A DNA stretch of 64,000 bases from Nepenthes gracilis (GCA_033239525.1 BSYO01000024.1:8827991-8891990), one strand, 5' to 3'. Positions 31,301 through 45,011 are shown, counted from the stretch's first letter. Notes: generated by a model from the letters alone, not told the origin. Translations and numbers: made by a program.

Positions 31301-31738
31301 ATATTTAGATTAAATTTTAGATTTGTATTTGTTGTGGGTGTGTAGTAGCTTCAGTAAATGTGGCGGAGTTATTAAATTTTATATGAAATTTTTCTTTGAT
31401 TTATACACAGTTTTATTCATGATAATATTTGTTGAGCTTGTGACTCACATTTTTTGTTTTCTCTCATTTACAGTAGAAGGCTTGGATTTACAATAGGAGT
31501 TGGGCAGGATTCGGTGTAATATCACATTCTCTTGGTGAGCATTTTACTTTTACGACTATTTACGAACAAGTTGTAATTATTTTGTACGAACGATTGTCCG
31601 ATGAGGTCCTATGCAGGATTTATTTTATCTCGTCTTGTGTATTTGATTTGTTACACTCAGATTTAAAATTTATAGGAATAATAATTAGAATTTAATTAAG
31701 AATTTATTTGACATACTTGGTTCAGATTCATGACAAAT

Positions 31739-32402
31739 AAAAAGGACATTGCTTTATAACAATATGCGTCTTGGTCATCATGAACGAAGTCATATCTTCA
31801 TTCTCAAATTCCATTCAGAACTGAATTTATCCAAATTAAGCATCTATGATGCCTAACAACTAATGACCCATATGGCTTTATTCACATCTATGAAGTCAAC
31901 ACATATCTTCTATTTACCGCCACTTTTTTTAATAGAATGACATTAGATAATTAGTCAAGACATTAAACTTTTCAGATGAACCCAACATCTAATAACTTTT
32001 TAACCTCTTCTTAAATTGCTACTAACTTCTCCACGAAACAATTTCATCTCTTTTGCGTTATAGGTTTACAAGTAAAGATGAGGCTCATCTTGTGAGTCAT
32101 CAAGTCTGTTGGGATATTTGAAATATCTTTCAGTGACCATACAAAGACATCTAAGCTGATCAATAGGAAGTCAACCTACTATTGCCTAGAATCCCAAACT
32201 AATAATGACCCAATTTGGACATATTTGCTTGGATCTTTAGGGTCTAATAAGATCCCGATTAGAACTTTGTGTAGCTAATCTTGTTGTAGAGACGCCCTGT
32301 CCCTAGGGTTAAACTCTTTGATTAGATGTGAGGGAGCTGAATAGTTTATTTAAGCAATGGCTTTGACTTGTTATCTAATCGCCCATTACGACTCCAATCC
32401 TA
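31739..32402 (-). pseudogene. Tat/Ogre-like gypsy reverse transcriptase, N-terminal part
   Basis: On the minus strand: QVLIGILLDPKDPSKYVQIG, then SLDVFVWSLKDIS, MSLIFTCKPITQKR, AIEEVKKLLDVGFI-like residues with a stop, SNVILLKKVAVNRR, and AYCYKAMSFLF up to the LTR Y insertion. The words correspond to the linker and first half of reverse transcriptase in Tat/Ogre elements (LDVFAWS, EEVxKLLxAGFI, NVVLVKK). It is heavily broken. It stops at 32402, where element X is inserted, and its remainder would lie beyond X outside the window. Confidence 0.7.
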
Positions 32403-32407
32403 TATTT
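32403..32407. repeat. Presumed left target duplication of element X (TATTT)
   Basis: The five bases preceding the inferred left LTR end of X. The partner copy is outside the window, so this is a prediction. Confidence 0.4.
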
Positions 32408-34657
32408 TGTCGCGTTCCCATCCTGAGGCCTAATTATATTAATTATTAATCCTTAATTAACATACATTTATTAATTTATCCATTGATCAAGATCCAAATA
32501 AAAAAATAAGTCATAAGTTCTAAAATGCCATACCCATAAGTAACTCCCAACATTGACTACATAAGATCTTAAAATATACGTAAGGAGATACATTTATACA
32601 AAAATAAGTGTAAGAAAAATAATGACTTAAATGAACTATTAGACTAAAACCAAAATCAAACTCAATCACCGACAAATATATCACCATAAACTAAAAATAT
32701 TGTAATACGAATAAATAGTAAAATTTATCTCATGTGCTCAGGGGATACCCCAACATCTATATTCTACAACCAAGTTGGCAAAACACTAGGCGAAAAAACA
32801 TAGCTTTTTTTTTTAAATTTTTACATTTTAAAAAAATTTTACTTACTAAAAAAAAGAATAAATAGCAAAATAACCACTCTAAATCTATTATTTTAAAACA
32901 TAATATATCATCCAAACTCAATATCCTGATTCTAATCCTCAAACTTTTCCCTTAAATTGTATTACTTGCAGGTATATCTTGAGCCCTCTAATCTAAAAAG
33001 TTAATAAAAATCAATATAATAGTAAGCCAATTGCTTAACAATACATGTAATTTCATAGTTTAACATATACTCTGCATCAAAACATGTTAGAATGGAATAT
33101 GATCAAAATCAGACACAATGGCAAAACTCATAAGCATATTATGCATAATTCTTTCTTATATTATACATCAAATTTATACTCAAACCATTTAAAGTTGTGA
33201 ATTAAGGATCAGTGGTGACCTAACTGATAAATGAGCAACTAATTAAACCTTGAGTTAAGTATGTTTCTGTAAAATCAAAAGTCATACGTTACTATTTTAG
33301 AACTATATGTTGGCCATCATATATATAATTCTGTAAATGAGGCCAAATATAACTTTTAATCTGTGGATAATAAATTTGAATATCGATTATTACTATAATA
33401 TATTAAGACATGTCATATTATATATTTGTCAATTTTCTACAAAGGTTCATATATAATTAAATGAAAAACTCTACATAAATATAAATATATTCTTTGTATT
33501 TTCTTATACTAGTAAAAATATCATTATCTTTCAACTAATATAAAGCTTTCTACTTTATTTCTCTAAATATATAGAATATAATGCATCATAAGTCTTGTAA
33601 GAATTTGAATATACAATTTTAAAGTATACAAAAGTTATATTATACAACTTACAAACATGTAGAAATTGTTCATTATAGAAATTATCGGAAATCAGTCTAG
33701 TCAACTGAGTTTCGTCACTTAAATTGTAAAGTACGCAGGAGCAATTAACTGTAAATTTAAAATTTAAGACATACAAAATATATACTTAAAGATTTAAAAC
33801 ATGTAAAAATATATACCTGAAAATCAAGAACATGAAAGGTATTTAAACATAATTTAAGGATATAAATGAGTATTGTTATAAAAAAATTAGGTTAAAAATT
33901 AATGTACATGAAATGAGAGCATGTATTTCATAAAAGCTTCCTAGATTGAGAGTAGGATCATATGAATATAAATAATAAACTTTTTAACTACAAAAATATC
34001 ACGTTTATAAGCATTTAGAATAATAAATGCTCATAGATATTAAAAAATAGCAACAAGAGAAAGATAATTTAGACACACTTATCTTAACTTAATTTTACCC
34101 AAAAATTGATTGATTTCTATTTGACTTTTCCTTCTCCTTTCACTCTAATCTTTTCTCTCTTCTCCTCTTCTTTCTCTCTTCTCTTAAAAATTAGCTCAAA
34201 ATGACCTAAAATTTGCTAAAAAAAGCCTATTTAATCGCAAGTTGGCACATCATACGTGAGTCATACACAAATCATGTGCTAAGGCAAAATCCCAACCCTA
34301 CACGTATGCCCATTAAGTTCGTATTGGACGCCAACATTATATCCCAATTATGTACATGTTCCACTCAAGTGCACCTTAGGAACGAACATTTTGCCTCCAA
34401 CATGCACTTGCTTCTCTCAAACATATATTGAGTACAGACATTCTACATGAAATATACACGAGTACCCTAAAAAGGTTCTTCAAACCATCCTTACTGTCTA
34501 AAATATATATATGCATGTGTTAAGCATAGGTTAGCATTACTCAGTCTAACATAACCCGATCAGAACATTCACTATGACCTAAAACCTCATTTAACCATGA
34601 TAATTTAATTAATTTAATTTGATTAACCATCATTTAAAAACACTTGAAATTCGTACA
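32408..34657 (-). repeat. 3-prime LTR of X
   Basis: 2250 bp, plus-orientation ends TGTCGCGTTCC ... AATTCGTACA. It aligns with 41019-41785 plus 48274-48785: shared words include ATTAATTTATCCAT, AAGGAGATACAT, CCTCTAATCT and AAATATATAGAAT. It is strongly AT-rich, with a CT-rich block at 34120-34190. Confidence 0.82.
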
Positions 34658-34676
34658 TTATATTTCTTCCTACATT
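34658..34676 (-). other. Polypurine tract of X
   Basis: The minus strand reads AATGTAGGAAGAAATATAA just before the LTR start TGTACGAATT. It is degraded but in the expected place. Confidence 0.5.
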
Positions 34677-34679
34677 ATG

Positions 34680-37380
34680 ACATTTCGTCCTCAAAATTTA
34701 ATGTACCTTAATAGAAAATCGATTGCAGATATTTCTTATAGATCTTATCTTCTCTTTTTCACGTAACATGTTTATATGAATGGTTTCTTCACATAACATT
34801 CACCAATAGTATTACCTTCATCCAAAACATTTGATTTCTTCTTCTCAAAAACTGAACTGGTTCCTTAACATATGATAAATCTTCTCAAATTCTCAATGGT
34901 CCATAATCAATAATATGTGAGGGGTCATGAATATACTTTTGGAGTATTGACAGGTGGAATACATTGTAACCATCCTCTAAACTCAAAGATAGAGCAATCC
35001 TATACACCACTTACCGATCTTCTCTAGAATCTCGAGCAGTCTGATAAATCACAAATTCTTTTCCTTTAAGCCCAACTCAAATCCCAAAATTCTTCGATCT
35101 CTATTCTCTTTCTAATGAATTAGGGAATAATACTTTCTTCCATACAAAGCCTTAAATAGGACCATATCGATACTTACTTAATAACTATTATTATACACGA
35201 ATTCGGCCAACTACTTGATAAAATCTAAACCATTCACTCCGACTATCCATCCGTATGGGGATAATAAGATGTGCTAAATTTCAAATTGGTATCCAACTCT
35301 CAATTCAAACTCTCCTAAGATTTCGGGATGAATCTTAGGTCTCAATTCAACACAATTGAACCTAGTATTTCATAAAATCTAACTATTACAATAATGTAAA
35401 ACCTCGCCAAATGTTCTTTGGAAAATGTTATTTGGATAGCAATAAAGTGGGTTGACTTGATAAGTTGATCAATAATCACTTAATCAGTGTCATAATTCCA
35501 CAGCAATCTTGGCAAACCAATCACAAAGTCTATTGTTATGTGCTCGCACTTCCAATAGAGGGTTGGCATAGGTTGCAAAAAACCCGATGGTCTCTTGTAA
35601 TTAGCTTCAATTGCTGACATATTAAACATCTTACCACATAAGCAGCGATTTCTCTTTTCATATTACGCTACCAAAAATCTTCTTCAAGTCCTTGGTACAT
35701 ATTGTTAATAATAAGATCGATGGCATACTTTGACCGATGAGCTTCATTCATAATTTTCACCTACAATTCCTTAATATTTGGTACACCAATTCACTCCCAA
35801 AACCCCAAAACTTCATCAGCTCGCACACTAAAGTCGACCATTGCCTCTTTGTTTAAATCACCAGGTGAGCCACCAAAGTCATTGTTTGGCGGCTCAAGGC
35901 ATCCACTACTATAATGGCTTTTCTCAATTGATATTGGATCTCAAATCATAACATTTTGAGAATTTCATCCACCTTGTTTGCCTCACGTTTAACTCTTTTT
36001 GAGAGACTAAGTATTTTAAACTTTTATGATTTGAATACACTAAGAATTTCTTCACAAAAACATAACGCCTCTAGATTTTTAAGGCAAAGATCACCAATAT
36101 TAACTCTAAATTATGAGTCAGATAATTTTTTTCATGTATCTCTAGTTGTCTTGAGCCATATGCAATTTCCTTTCCATGTTACATCAAAACACATCCTAAT
36201 CAAATTTTTAATATGGTTGTTAGGGCGGTTCTTAGGCAATCCTCTAGCTCCTAAAATCTTCTCTCACATTCTTTAGTCCTAATAAACTCCACCTTCTTCT
36301 AATTTAATCAATGTAAATCCATAGCAAAGCCAGAAAAGTTCTCCACAAATCTTTAATAGTAGCCCACCATTGTTAGAAAACTTCTAACTTAAGTCATTGA
36401 TGTTGGTTGACTCCAATTGTTACAGCCTCAATCCTCTTAGAATCGACTAAAGTATATTCATTTGAAATCTCATGGTCTAAAAATATAATTTCCTTCAGCC
36501 AAAATTCTCATTTCTTCAAATTGGCACATAATCTCCTCTCCTAAAGTGTTTATCGACTGATCCTCAAGTGCATCTCATGTTTATTATAGCTCTTTGAATA
36601 TATTAAAATATCATTAATAAATACCACTACAAATTTGTTGATGTAGGCTTAGAGCACCCGATTCATCAAATCTATAAAAACTATAAGAACGTTAGTTAAC
36701 TCAAAAGGCATATTAAAAACTCATAATACTCATACCTTATTCAGAAAGTCATCTTCACCATATCATCTTTAATTCTCAATTTTTGATAGTTTAAACAAAG
36801 ACTTATCTTTAAAAATATTTGTGCCCCTTATAATTAGTCAAACAAATCATCAATTCTCAGCAATAGATACTTATTTCAAATGGTTATCTTATTTAACTCC
36901 TGAAAATCTATACACAACCACATAAAATCATCTTTTTTTTCTTCACAAATGGTTTCAGAGCACTCTATAGGAATACACTTGGTCTAATAAAACCTTTCTC
37001 CAACAACTCTTACAATTGATTCCTTAATTCCTTTGTTTTTTTATGGTGTGATTCTATAGAGGCCTCTAATATTGACACCGATCATGGCATAATCTTGATC
37101 TCATATTCAATTTTTCAATTTGGTAGCAATCCTAAAAGATCTTCTAAAAACTATCCTTAAATTTGCATGCCAATGGTATCGCTTTCTCCATAATACTTTG
37201 ACTCTCGATGGTGGTTATGTAGGCCAAATAGACTTGACACCCATTTCTCATCAAATGGCAACCCTGCAATGACGAAATCATATATGAGGATTATTTTTGT
37301 ACTATTCTTAGAAAATAAAAGGGTTCACAACTCAAAATTGAAAAATGCACCCCCTTATGGAAACAATCCACACTAACATG
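34680..37380 (-). pseudogene. X pol: reverse transcriptase, RNase H, integrase
   Basis: Read right to left. Reverse transcriptase includes INKFVVVFINDILIYSKS, where the catalytic pair FIDD has become FIND (36609-36620), so the first catalytic Asp is Asn. RNase H and tether relics follow (ADALSRQ-like at about 35870). Integrase remnants then include LAEFVYNNSY, SIDMVLFKALYGRKY, LEDGYNVFHLSILQKYI, DPSHIIDYGPLRI and VLLVNVM with RNHS before the end. These are Tekay/Del-type words. Dozens of stops and shifts are present, so only fragments can be identified and domain limits are approximate. Confidence 0.75.
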
Positions 37381-37392
37381 GTAACTAGCTAA

Positions 37393-37887
37393 TCAATTCA
37401 TGTATAAAGTTACATCAAAATCATGCATATCTAATAAAATCAAATCTACCACCAACTCTAACTCATTCATCCAAACAATGCACATTGGGTATACAATATC
37501 TGTTACTAAAGACGATCCTATAGGTGTTGACACTACTAATAAAAATTTTGTGATCCTTGGGGGTAACAACAAATGACAAATAAATTTGAAAGATGCAAAA
37601 AAATGTGTGGACCTAGAATCCAACAATAGATAAGTGGAGTTCTCATAAATTATAAGTTTGCCATTAACTATCATTGGAGATTCATCCAAATCTTGGGCCA
37701 TTACCGCATAAGCTTTTTCTGAAGAGTTTGGCTTCCTCGCTGTTTGCATCACGAGATGTGAAAAATTCTTGATTATATGACTAAATTGGTCACAATTAAA
37801 ACAAGCCCCTATAAGCTTGTAGCATGGCTTCCTTCTATACAACTTTCCACAATGAGGACACACGAACTTTGATAGTAAAGGGCCCAA
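37393..37887 (-). pseudogene. X gag zinc knuckle and protease
   Basis: A 164-codon open stretch. It begins with the linker holding CPHCGKLYRRKPC and the zinc knuckle CFNCDQFSHIIKNF (fourth Cys position is Phe; compare CFNCGxxGHxxxxC). It then runs to the protease: YLLLDSRSTHFFAS, in which the catalytic D-S-G is D-S-R (AGG codon at 37612-37614), and VVDLILLDMHDFDVTLYMN, the usual LIVLDMxDFDVILGMD block. The changed glycine should inactivate the protease. GYP3 has the same change. Confidence 0.85.
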
Positions 37888-37899
37888 AGTACCCTGAGT

Positions 37900-38700
37900 T
37901 CAGTTCCATTCTTACCTTTATCTAGTGATTTCTTTCTTTTATAGGACCCTTCAAATCCCAAACTTTAGCCTACTCGGTTGGCTAATTTCTTCTCAAAAAA
38001 TTTCTCTCTTTTAACTCCTGCTCAAAAAGATGGTCTCAATCAGACACCTCTCTAAAAGTCCTCAACTTTAATGTCACAAGATCCTTTCAAATAGTATCTT
38101 TCAATCTTGCAAAAACTTCCTTGTTCTCCTTACCTCATTAAGGATGATGTGGAGAATGTAGCAAGATAGCTCCATGAACCAGGTGTTGTATTCCACAACA
38201 GTTTGATTCCCTTGCCACAAGCAGGCAAATTAATCCTCCTTCTATTCCCTTAGCCTTGTTGGAAAGTATTTCTTCATAAATACATCTACAAATATATCCT
38301 AAGAAATTTGCTCATTTTTTAGCCCTAAAATCATTTTCCTCTTAGACCAGCAATGGTCTATCTCTCCTACAATTTTGTAAGAGGCAAAGACAACCATCTC
38401 CTCCTTCATATAGCGAATAATTTAAAAAACTTTCACAATTCAATGAATTTATATTTTAACCTTTTTTGGGATCTAGATCTCCTATAAACACTGGAACCCT
38501 TTCATCGATGAAATGATCATCTGTCATCGTGGCTACTGCTAGGTTTGCTGTGAGCTGGTTTTATGGCCTTTGAGCCATTTAATTCGTCACATGTAACATT
38601 CTAGCCAACATGGCTTGGTATTCTTTCTCTCTATCGTGGTAACCAAATCAACCTTACCTAACAGACATCTTTTAATCATTTCATAAAATAATTGGCCAAA
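37900..38700 (-). pseudogene. X gag capsid region
   Basis: Fragments of Ty3/gypsy gag on the minus strand: ATMTDDHFIDERVPVFIGD, ISWDIFVDVFMKKYFPTRLR and EQKED, then WQGNQTVVEYNTWFMELSC. These match the ITWxEFKxxFLxKYFPxxVRxQK and VxEYAxxFxELSRY blocks of retrotransposon gag. Interrupted by several stops. Confidence 0.7.
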
Positions 38701-38715
38701 TTAAATTCTTAAATC

Positions 38716-38720
38716 AAAAT
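38716..38720. repeat. Target-site duplication AAAAT (left)
   Basis: AAAAT directly before solo LTR S1, repeated at 40978-40982. Confidence 0.8.
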
Positions 38721-40977
38721 TGTGACGTACCATATTTTCTAACCAAAATTCGGAAGAGTACCGGTTGAAAAACAGTTGTCGGACCGATACAAACCTGTAC
38801 TAAACCCTGTAAGTACATAAACTTTTCACAAATAATCACGACACAGGATCCACATGGCCATAATACATTCATGGCTCCAACATTGTATTTTGGGACACAA
38901 CGTCGAACGGAGAGATACCACTAGGTGCAGATATACAAACCATAAACAATCTGTAGAAGTATATTCATCCATCACAGATATAGTGAAAACTAACTACATG
39001 TACATCATCAACATACAAATCCATCACGGAGTACAATATACTCCATCAAAAGTTACACACTACAAAACTAAATCCACAGAGTCATCTTCTCGGGTCTTCA
39101 AGCTTAGCTGACTTCTAATCCTTTAAACCGCTTCATCGAGTACAAACTCATGCTCATCTGAGGAAAAAAAGTAGAAAGGGTGAGCCACATGCTCAACAAT
39201 ACACATATATAACAAAGAACATGCAAACTTTTATATTTAAAATCATAACAATGCATATATGAGGGAATAGAGACATTTGAGAGATCATAAAATATGATTG
39301 AAAAATCATACTTTCATAATGCATTCCAATTTCTTTTAATTTAATTCATTTTCTTTTCTTAATCATCAAATCATGCCAAAAAACTTATTTTATTGGGAAC
39401 CAAGACTAATAGACCTTACTGACTAAAGGAGTGGTCGGTCGTAACCTGGATTGTATTTGCTCCTACATAATCAAAAACCATCTCCTCCTATTTAAGACCC
39501 AGAGGCGAGCCATCTACATATAATCTTTATAGATGGGGCCATAGCTGCACGCGGTACCAAAGCAGATAACGATATTTCATTATAATATACTAAGGCATGC
39601 TAAAATATACTATTTGAAGAACATTCATTGGTCCAAGTTCTTGATTTCTTATTTCATTAGAAAATTTTTCTCTTAAGCCTATAAATTTCTTCGTTGTCAC
39701 TTAAGCCTACTAGAGAACGATTCATAAGTTAATCACTTAATTGTAAAATATCCTTCCTTAATCATTTTTCGTAAAACTTATTCAGATACATATTTTTATA
39801 TCCTTGTGAGATTAAATCCTCATGTGATCTTAATTACATGCATAAATTTCTTGGAACTTAAAGAATTAGAAAATACTTACTACATTAAGCAAAACATAGC
39901 TTTTAAAATTCTTTGATATGGATACAAATAATCATTTCTCATGAATTTATATGTTTACATACTTATAATTTCATGCACAAATTACCATAAAACTTGAGAC
40001 ATATAAAAAATTCTTGCCGCTATGAGGTAAATGTAACTTTAAAGCTTCCAACCAACAAATACTTTCACAAATACATACAATATAATTTTCGGAGATTATA
40101 CAAGATGACATATTTAACATACCTGCAGTTAGACATCACTATTTACGTCTAATGATATTTTTAGAAAACATAAAATTAACATATATAAAATCTATGTGTA
40201 TAATTTCCAAATATTCAAATCATGTACAAATTACAATTAATTCTGGTAAAACAGAAGGGGCCACGGGTTAGGGTTTTTGACAAGCATAATATTGTATAAA
40301 ACTACCAAATTGAATATCTAATTAATAAATTAACATGTTCAAAGTATGGGTAATGATATTCTAGAGCTAACTTATACAAAAATGCTAAAATAACGTGTAA
40401 AATCATTCGGGGCGCGGGCACGAGGTTAGGGTTCCACATTTAAAAATCGGTTAAAATTATAAAATTGGACATAAAATCAACTTATGTGCATACTCAAATC
40501 ATAGATAATACAAAATATAAACTTAATCGTGTATCGAAATGAGGATATCCGAAGGTATCGGAACGAAAGTGTGAAGAAACAATAGAAAAGGGTATGAGTG
40601 TATTTATTTCAGCTCGATCTATCACTTTTCTAACTGATTCTAACTCAGAATCGGACTTGAAACCTCGAATTCTTCTTCCTCTCTCTTCTCCTTGCGCCCT
40701 CTTTCTCTGTCTCTTCATGCATAGAAAGCCAAAAATGGGCCCAACTGAACCCTCACAGCCCATTTATATCGCCAGCCAATGTGCAACAAGTGCACCCAGC
40801 ACCAGCCCACGAATTTGGGCACCTCTGGTGGCACCAGAGGTGCCCTGCAGGCCTTCCCCCGCCAACATTTTTCATGATCTCAAAACATAATTTTTTTACA
40901 TGCATTAAACTCAATTTTAATTATATTATCTTAATTACTTACCAATAATTACGATATTTAAAAATTGATACATTACA
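38721..40977 (-). repeat. Solo gypsy LTR S1
   Basis: 2257 bp, TGTGACGTAC ... GATACATTACA in plus orientation, flanked by AAAAT duplications. It lies between the gag and the primer site of X and has no element interior. Layout as in GYP3: GTGAGCCACATGCTCAACA near the left end, ACCTTACTGACTAAAGG (39415), CT-rich block (40665-40725). The minus-strand orientation is inferred from this layout. Confidence 0.85.
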
Positions 40978-40982
40978 AAAAT
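40978..40982. repeat. Target-site duplication AAAAT (right)
   Basis: Pairs with 38716-38720. Confidence 0.8.
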
Positions 40983-41003
40983 AAGACATTCTTTTTATGA
41001 TTT

Positions 41004-41016
41004 CTCTGATATTACC
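41004..41016 (-). promoter_or_regulatory. Degraded primer-binding site of X
   Basis: The minus strand reads GGTAATATCAGAG, the tRNA-Met site with a two-base insertion, just inside the right LTR. Confidence 0.55.
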
Positions 41017-41018
41017 TC

Positions 41019-41785
41019 TATCAAGTATTTATCCTAAGGTCCAATTAAATTAATTCTTAATCATTAATTACTCAAAATTAATTTATTTATCCATATAAAA
41101 ACCAAAATATATATATATCAACATGTGAACATGTAAAATAATAAATACTGACAAATGATCCAAATAAAATAAAAAGTCAAATCACAATACCCAAAATGCC
41201 ACACCCAAAGGTAGCTCTTAATATCAGCCATATAAAATCTTGAAATATATATAAGGAGATACATCCATACAAAAATCAAAGTAAGAAAAATATAACCTAA
41301 ACGAGTTGCTGGACCAAAAGCCAAAATCAAAATTGATCACCAATAAATGTATTGGCATGAGTTGAATATTACGGTATGAATAAATTGTAGCAAAATAATC
41401 AACCTAAATCTATTATTTCGAAAGATAATACATCATCCAAACTTAATATTCTAATTCTAATCCTAGAACATCTTTTTCCTTAAATTCAGTCGCCTACAAG
41501 TTTGTTCTAAACCCTCTAATCTGAAATGTTTGTGAAAATCAAAACAAAACGATCCAATTGTTTAATAAGGCATGCAATTTTACAATTGAATATATATTTT
41601 CATCAAAATATGTTAGAATAGAATATGATTAAAATCATAAATAAATAATTGCATGAATAATTCCTTTTTCATATCAAATAAGTATATCATGAAAAAATAA
41701 TTCCTGGTTTTATACTACGGTTTTTTTTTTTTTTTTTTTATCAAATAAGTATGCTTAAATCATGAAAAATTATAGACCAAGGATC
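41019..41785 (-). repeat. 5-prime LTR of X, first segment
   Basis: Aligns with 32408-33215. The end TGTCGCGTTCCC has become TATCAAGTATTT, as expected from CpG decay. It contains a run of 19 T at 41721-41739. The LTR is broken after AAGGATCAG by the L insertion and resumes at 48274. Confidence 0.78.
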
Positions 41786-43065
41786 AGTTGAAAACCCAAA
41801 ATACCTGTATAACCATCCATAACAAGCACACAATTATCCATCATTCACAATTCCTACAACAAACATTCACAGGATCACATGTGCCATCCATGGCACAAAC
41901 CCATAAAGCATTTACTACTCTAACGGTTTTTTTTTTTCCATTTATGCACAATAAATCCAGAGTTTTGGTAAACTAAGATCATATTTCTTCTAAGGCATCT
42001 CATATGCTTTCTTTACGAAAATCAACATGTTCTAGGACATCAAAAATCATAAGATCTGTATACAAAATCATATGCAACTAGGGTCCCAAAATAACTCTAA
42101 CGGAAATCATCTCTTTATCGAAAATCCCATTTTGAAATCAAAACAACACAATTTTTTTCTTTTTTACATGGAAAAAGTACATATTTTGAAAACAAACTAT
42201 ACAGGAAGCTTCATGTCAATTAACTTTCATATAATAGAAGCTACGATTAAAATTCAAAAACGGTCTTGAAAATCGGTCTCTTACTTGCACATATTTCTGA
42301 AATTAATGTCATAGATGCCATGCATATACATTAAATCATGCAATTTACTCAAACTATACAACATTTTCGAGCTAGAGTTTCATCACATACTTTTCAAGAG
42401 AAATTGAATACCATTTTCATACTCCTTCAAAATCCCAAATTTTGCAATAAACATGGATAAACACAAATCTAAGTAAACATGCTTCATGTGCTTTAAACAT
42501 GCATCAAACATGCATTTTCATGAAACGCATCCAAGCTCGTTCTACCGAATCAACAAAACTACAAACACATATAACGGCAATGGAATCAACAAAACCCATT
42601 TTTGGACTTTATAGTGGCCATAGCCTCACCAAATAGAAGATCCGAATAGTTTCTATTAAATTCCGGGACTACAACTTCCATTGATCCACAACATCGCGTT
42701 ATGGACCCAAATCAATTTCATAATTCATCAAGCCTTTACAACGGCTCTCACGGACTATGTCTATCCATCCCCAAGATCTCGATCATCCAATCATTAAGGG
42801 TTTCTAAACATTTAGACATTCGGTGAACCACCTTATTGGTCCATCTATTTACCTCGAAGATTCTGAAATATGAGAACACTTGCCTCGACGCGTGCCACCT
42901 TTATACCAAAGCCGATCTCCTTCTTCTCTGCACGGCGCCCCTCTCTCTCTTAAGATCCTCAACGATTGGCATCGATTCGACACGACCTCGAATTACCGAT
43001 CATGAGATAACCCGGACCGAAGTCTTCCCTTTCGATAACATCTTAATCATCCCATAAGATTAGTA
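41786..43065 (-). repeat. Mosaic, internally deleted LTR copy of L
   Basis: Blocks of 40-150 bp match 45155-48230 almost perfectly (for example 41800-41930, 42090-42250 and 42285-42460), but many short segments and one of about 0.8 kb are missing between them. From 42580 on, blocks of the interior (such as GGGACTACAACTTCCATTGA, 42664, again at 43897) are mixed with LTR blocks such as GAGAACACTTGCCTCGACGC (42873). Confidence 0.75.
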
Positions 43066-45011
43066 TTGATCATTAACATACGATCAAATGATTTACAAGA
43101 AAGACAATATCAATTTCTTGATACCTCGATCCCAATTCAAACTCATGCATTTCAAGTCCCATAACTAGTTCGAAATCATAAAACAAATCCTTGCCTTTCA
43201 AAGGATGTTATCTTTTACCAACCTAGGAAGACCTTATAATGATTTAGCACCGGACATTCTTTTCCAAGTCCACGGATCGAACTACTATTAAGATTTGGAA
43301 CCTCAACTTAATGAGACTTAAAACTTTAACTATCTCAAGTTCATCTACCCACTATAATCGCGATCAATCCAATCATACGCCTTCGGGGCTACGATAAAAG
43401 GCACAATAAGGTTTACATTTGATAAACCCAGCTCCCATAAGCGAATGTGATTATATCTCACGATTGACCCGACATTCTATAGTCATTTCTACTTACTTGC
43501 GATTCATCGAATCATTTAAACGTCCAAAACTCGTAGCATCAATTTCCAACATTGATGCCCGCCTCGCAAGAAGACACGTTTACTTTCTCATTGACACATG
43601 CAAGGTTATATAATCATCTTCCAAGATGGTTTCAAAATGTTAATGGCCAACCAATAGTATCCACGAACTCCAAAGTATCACAACTTTCGGACCCGACTCC
43701 ACTTGCATCGAACTTAGATCCTTAGTCCAAATCGGAATCACTTAAAAAAACCATAAACATCATCGGCATTCTTCTAGAATTATCAGCCATCCATAATCCG
43801 CTTAAGATTATCACATGAAGCAACCTCAACATCACGATTGAGAAATTTCATCAACAAAACCCAAACGGCATTTTGGACAATCTCACCGAACACTGTCGGG
43901 ACTACAACTTCCATTGATCCACAAATCCACATATTTTCCCCAAGCGATCATCCAATGCATTAAGCTTCTAAACCATCACCACCGAAAACTCTAATCCTAC
44001 GGCACTTGATTTCTTCACCCGATCATGAGATAAGGTCGAGAGGATACAAACTATCTTTAAGCCAACGACCATGCTATTTACTTCAAGGTCATAGTCCCAA
44101 AGTCGGATGTTATCTTCGGGAAGGCATTTATCCAAACTTCTTACTTGTACATCCATCTTGGTACATCATTTTTTTACCACAAGATGGTTTTCCGAATACT
44201 AGATTACCTTTGCCGCTGGAATCACAAAGCCTATGTCCTCCAATCATCACATAACATTTCCAAAACACAACGCACGAAACTCTAAAGGGTTTGGAATACA
44301 AACTATCCGACCAAACGTCCCAAAGTCTCTTCGGGAAGGCATTTATCCAAACTTCTTACTTGTACATCCATCTTGGTAAGAGCCTTACCTCTTACCACAA
44401 CTTTCTGATATAGGCGTGACACTTAACATCTTGAGTTAATACCTTAGAGGCACGATTTAAAACACTAAACCTTTTCACCGCCTGTCCATGAATAAAGAGA
44501 TCCCTCAGTCATACGATCAAGCCAACCACTATTGAATCATACTCTCGAGAGTCTCACCGAAACAAGGCATTCACCCAAGGAGATTTCAAAGCACATAAGA
44601 CAATGCCTCTTAATCCTCGCGACCCATGATCCCTCTTATGTCAACCACTGATCAATTCAAGAATCCAATTGATATCGATCAAATCCCAACACTAAGGTGC
44701 CTCTACACACCATCATCCTTTCAATCCTATAACCAGCCACTAGTATTAGTAGTCCCCATCTAAGAGCCACTACTAATATTTCCTTGAGATCGAGACATTT
44801 TACATTAAGACATTCCTTGAACACTAACTAGGACACATTAGTTAACCAATCAAACTAAATCATCATTCCTATCTTAGCACTCGCCTAAGAACCAATTTCT
44901 TGAGCATCCTAGTTACCTTAACTTTCCATTTCTATTCCTACAAGAATTCTGTATAGAGATTCAATCCTATGCTTCCGCTTTTCGGTCGATCAATTCCTAA
45001 GGCATCTCAAT
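43066..45011 (-). other. Interior of element L
   Basis: No gag or pol domain recognised. Next to the primer site the minus strand has an ATG (44798) opening MSRSQGNISS then a stop, possibly a gag start. A 51-bp exact direct repeat TCTTCGGGAAGGC...CATCTTGGTA occurs at 44113-44163 and 44328-44378. Elsewhere only short frames are present. Confidence 0.5.

Larger units (their letters stand above)
29864..31733 (+). repeat. Solo gypsy LTR Y
   Basis: About 1.87 kb, beginning TGTAATATCCTGAATTTT like Tekay-type LTRs. It interrupts a reverse transcriptase reading frame that resumes exactly on the other side, with a CAAAT target duplication and no element interior. It is therefore a solo LTR left by recombination between two LTRs. 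It has a purine-rich block (29985-30080), a TATAAA box at 30547-30552 and a minisatellite (about 30715-31300). Confidence 0.8.
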
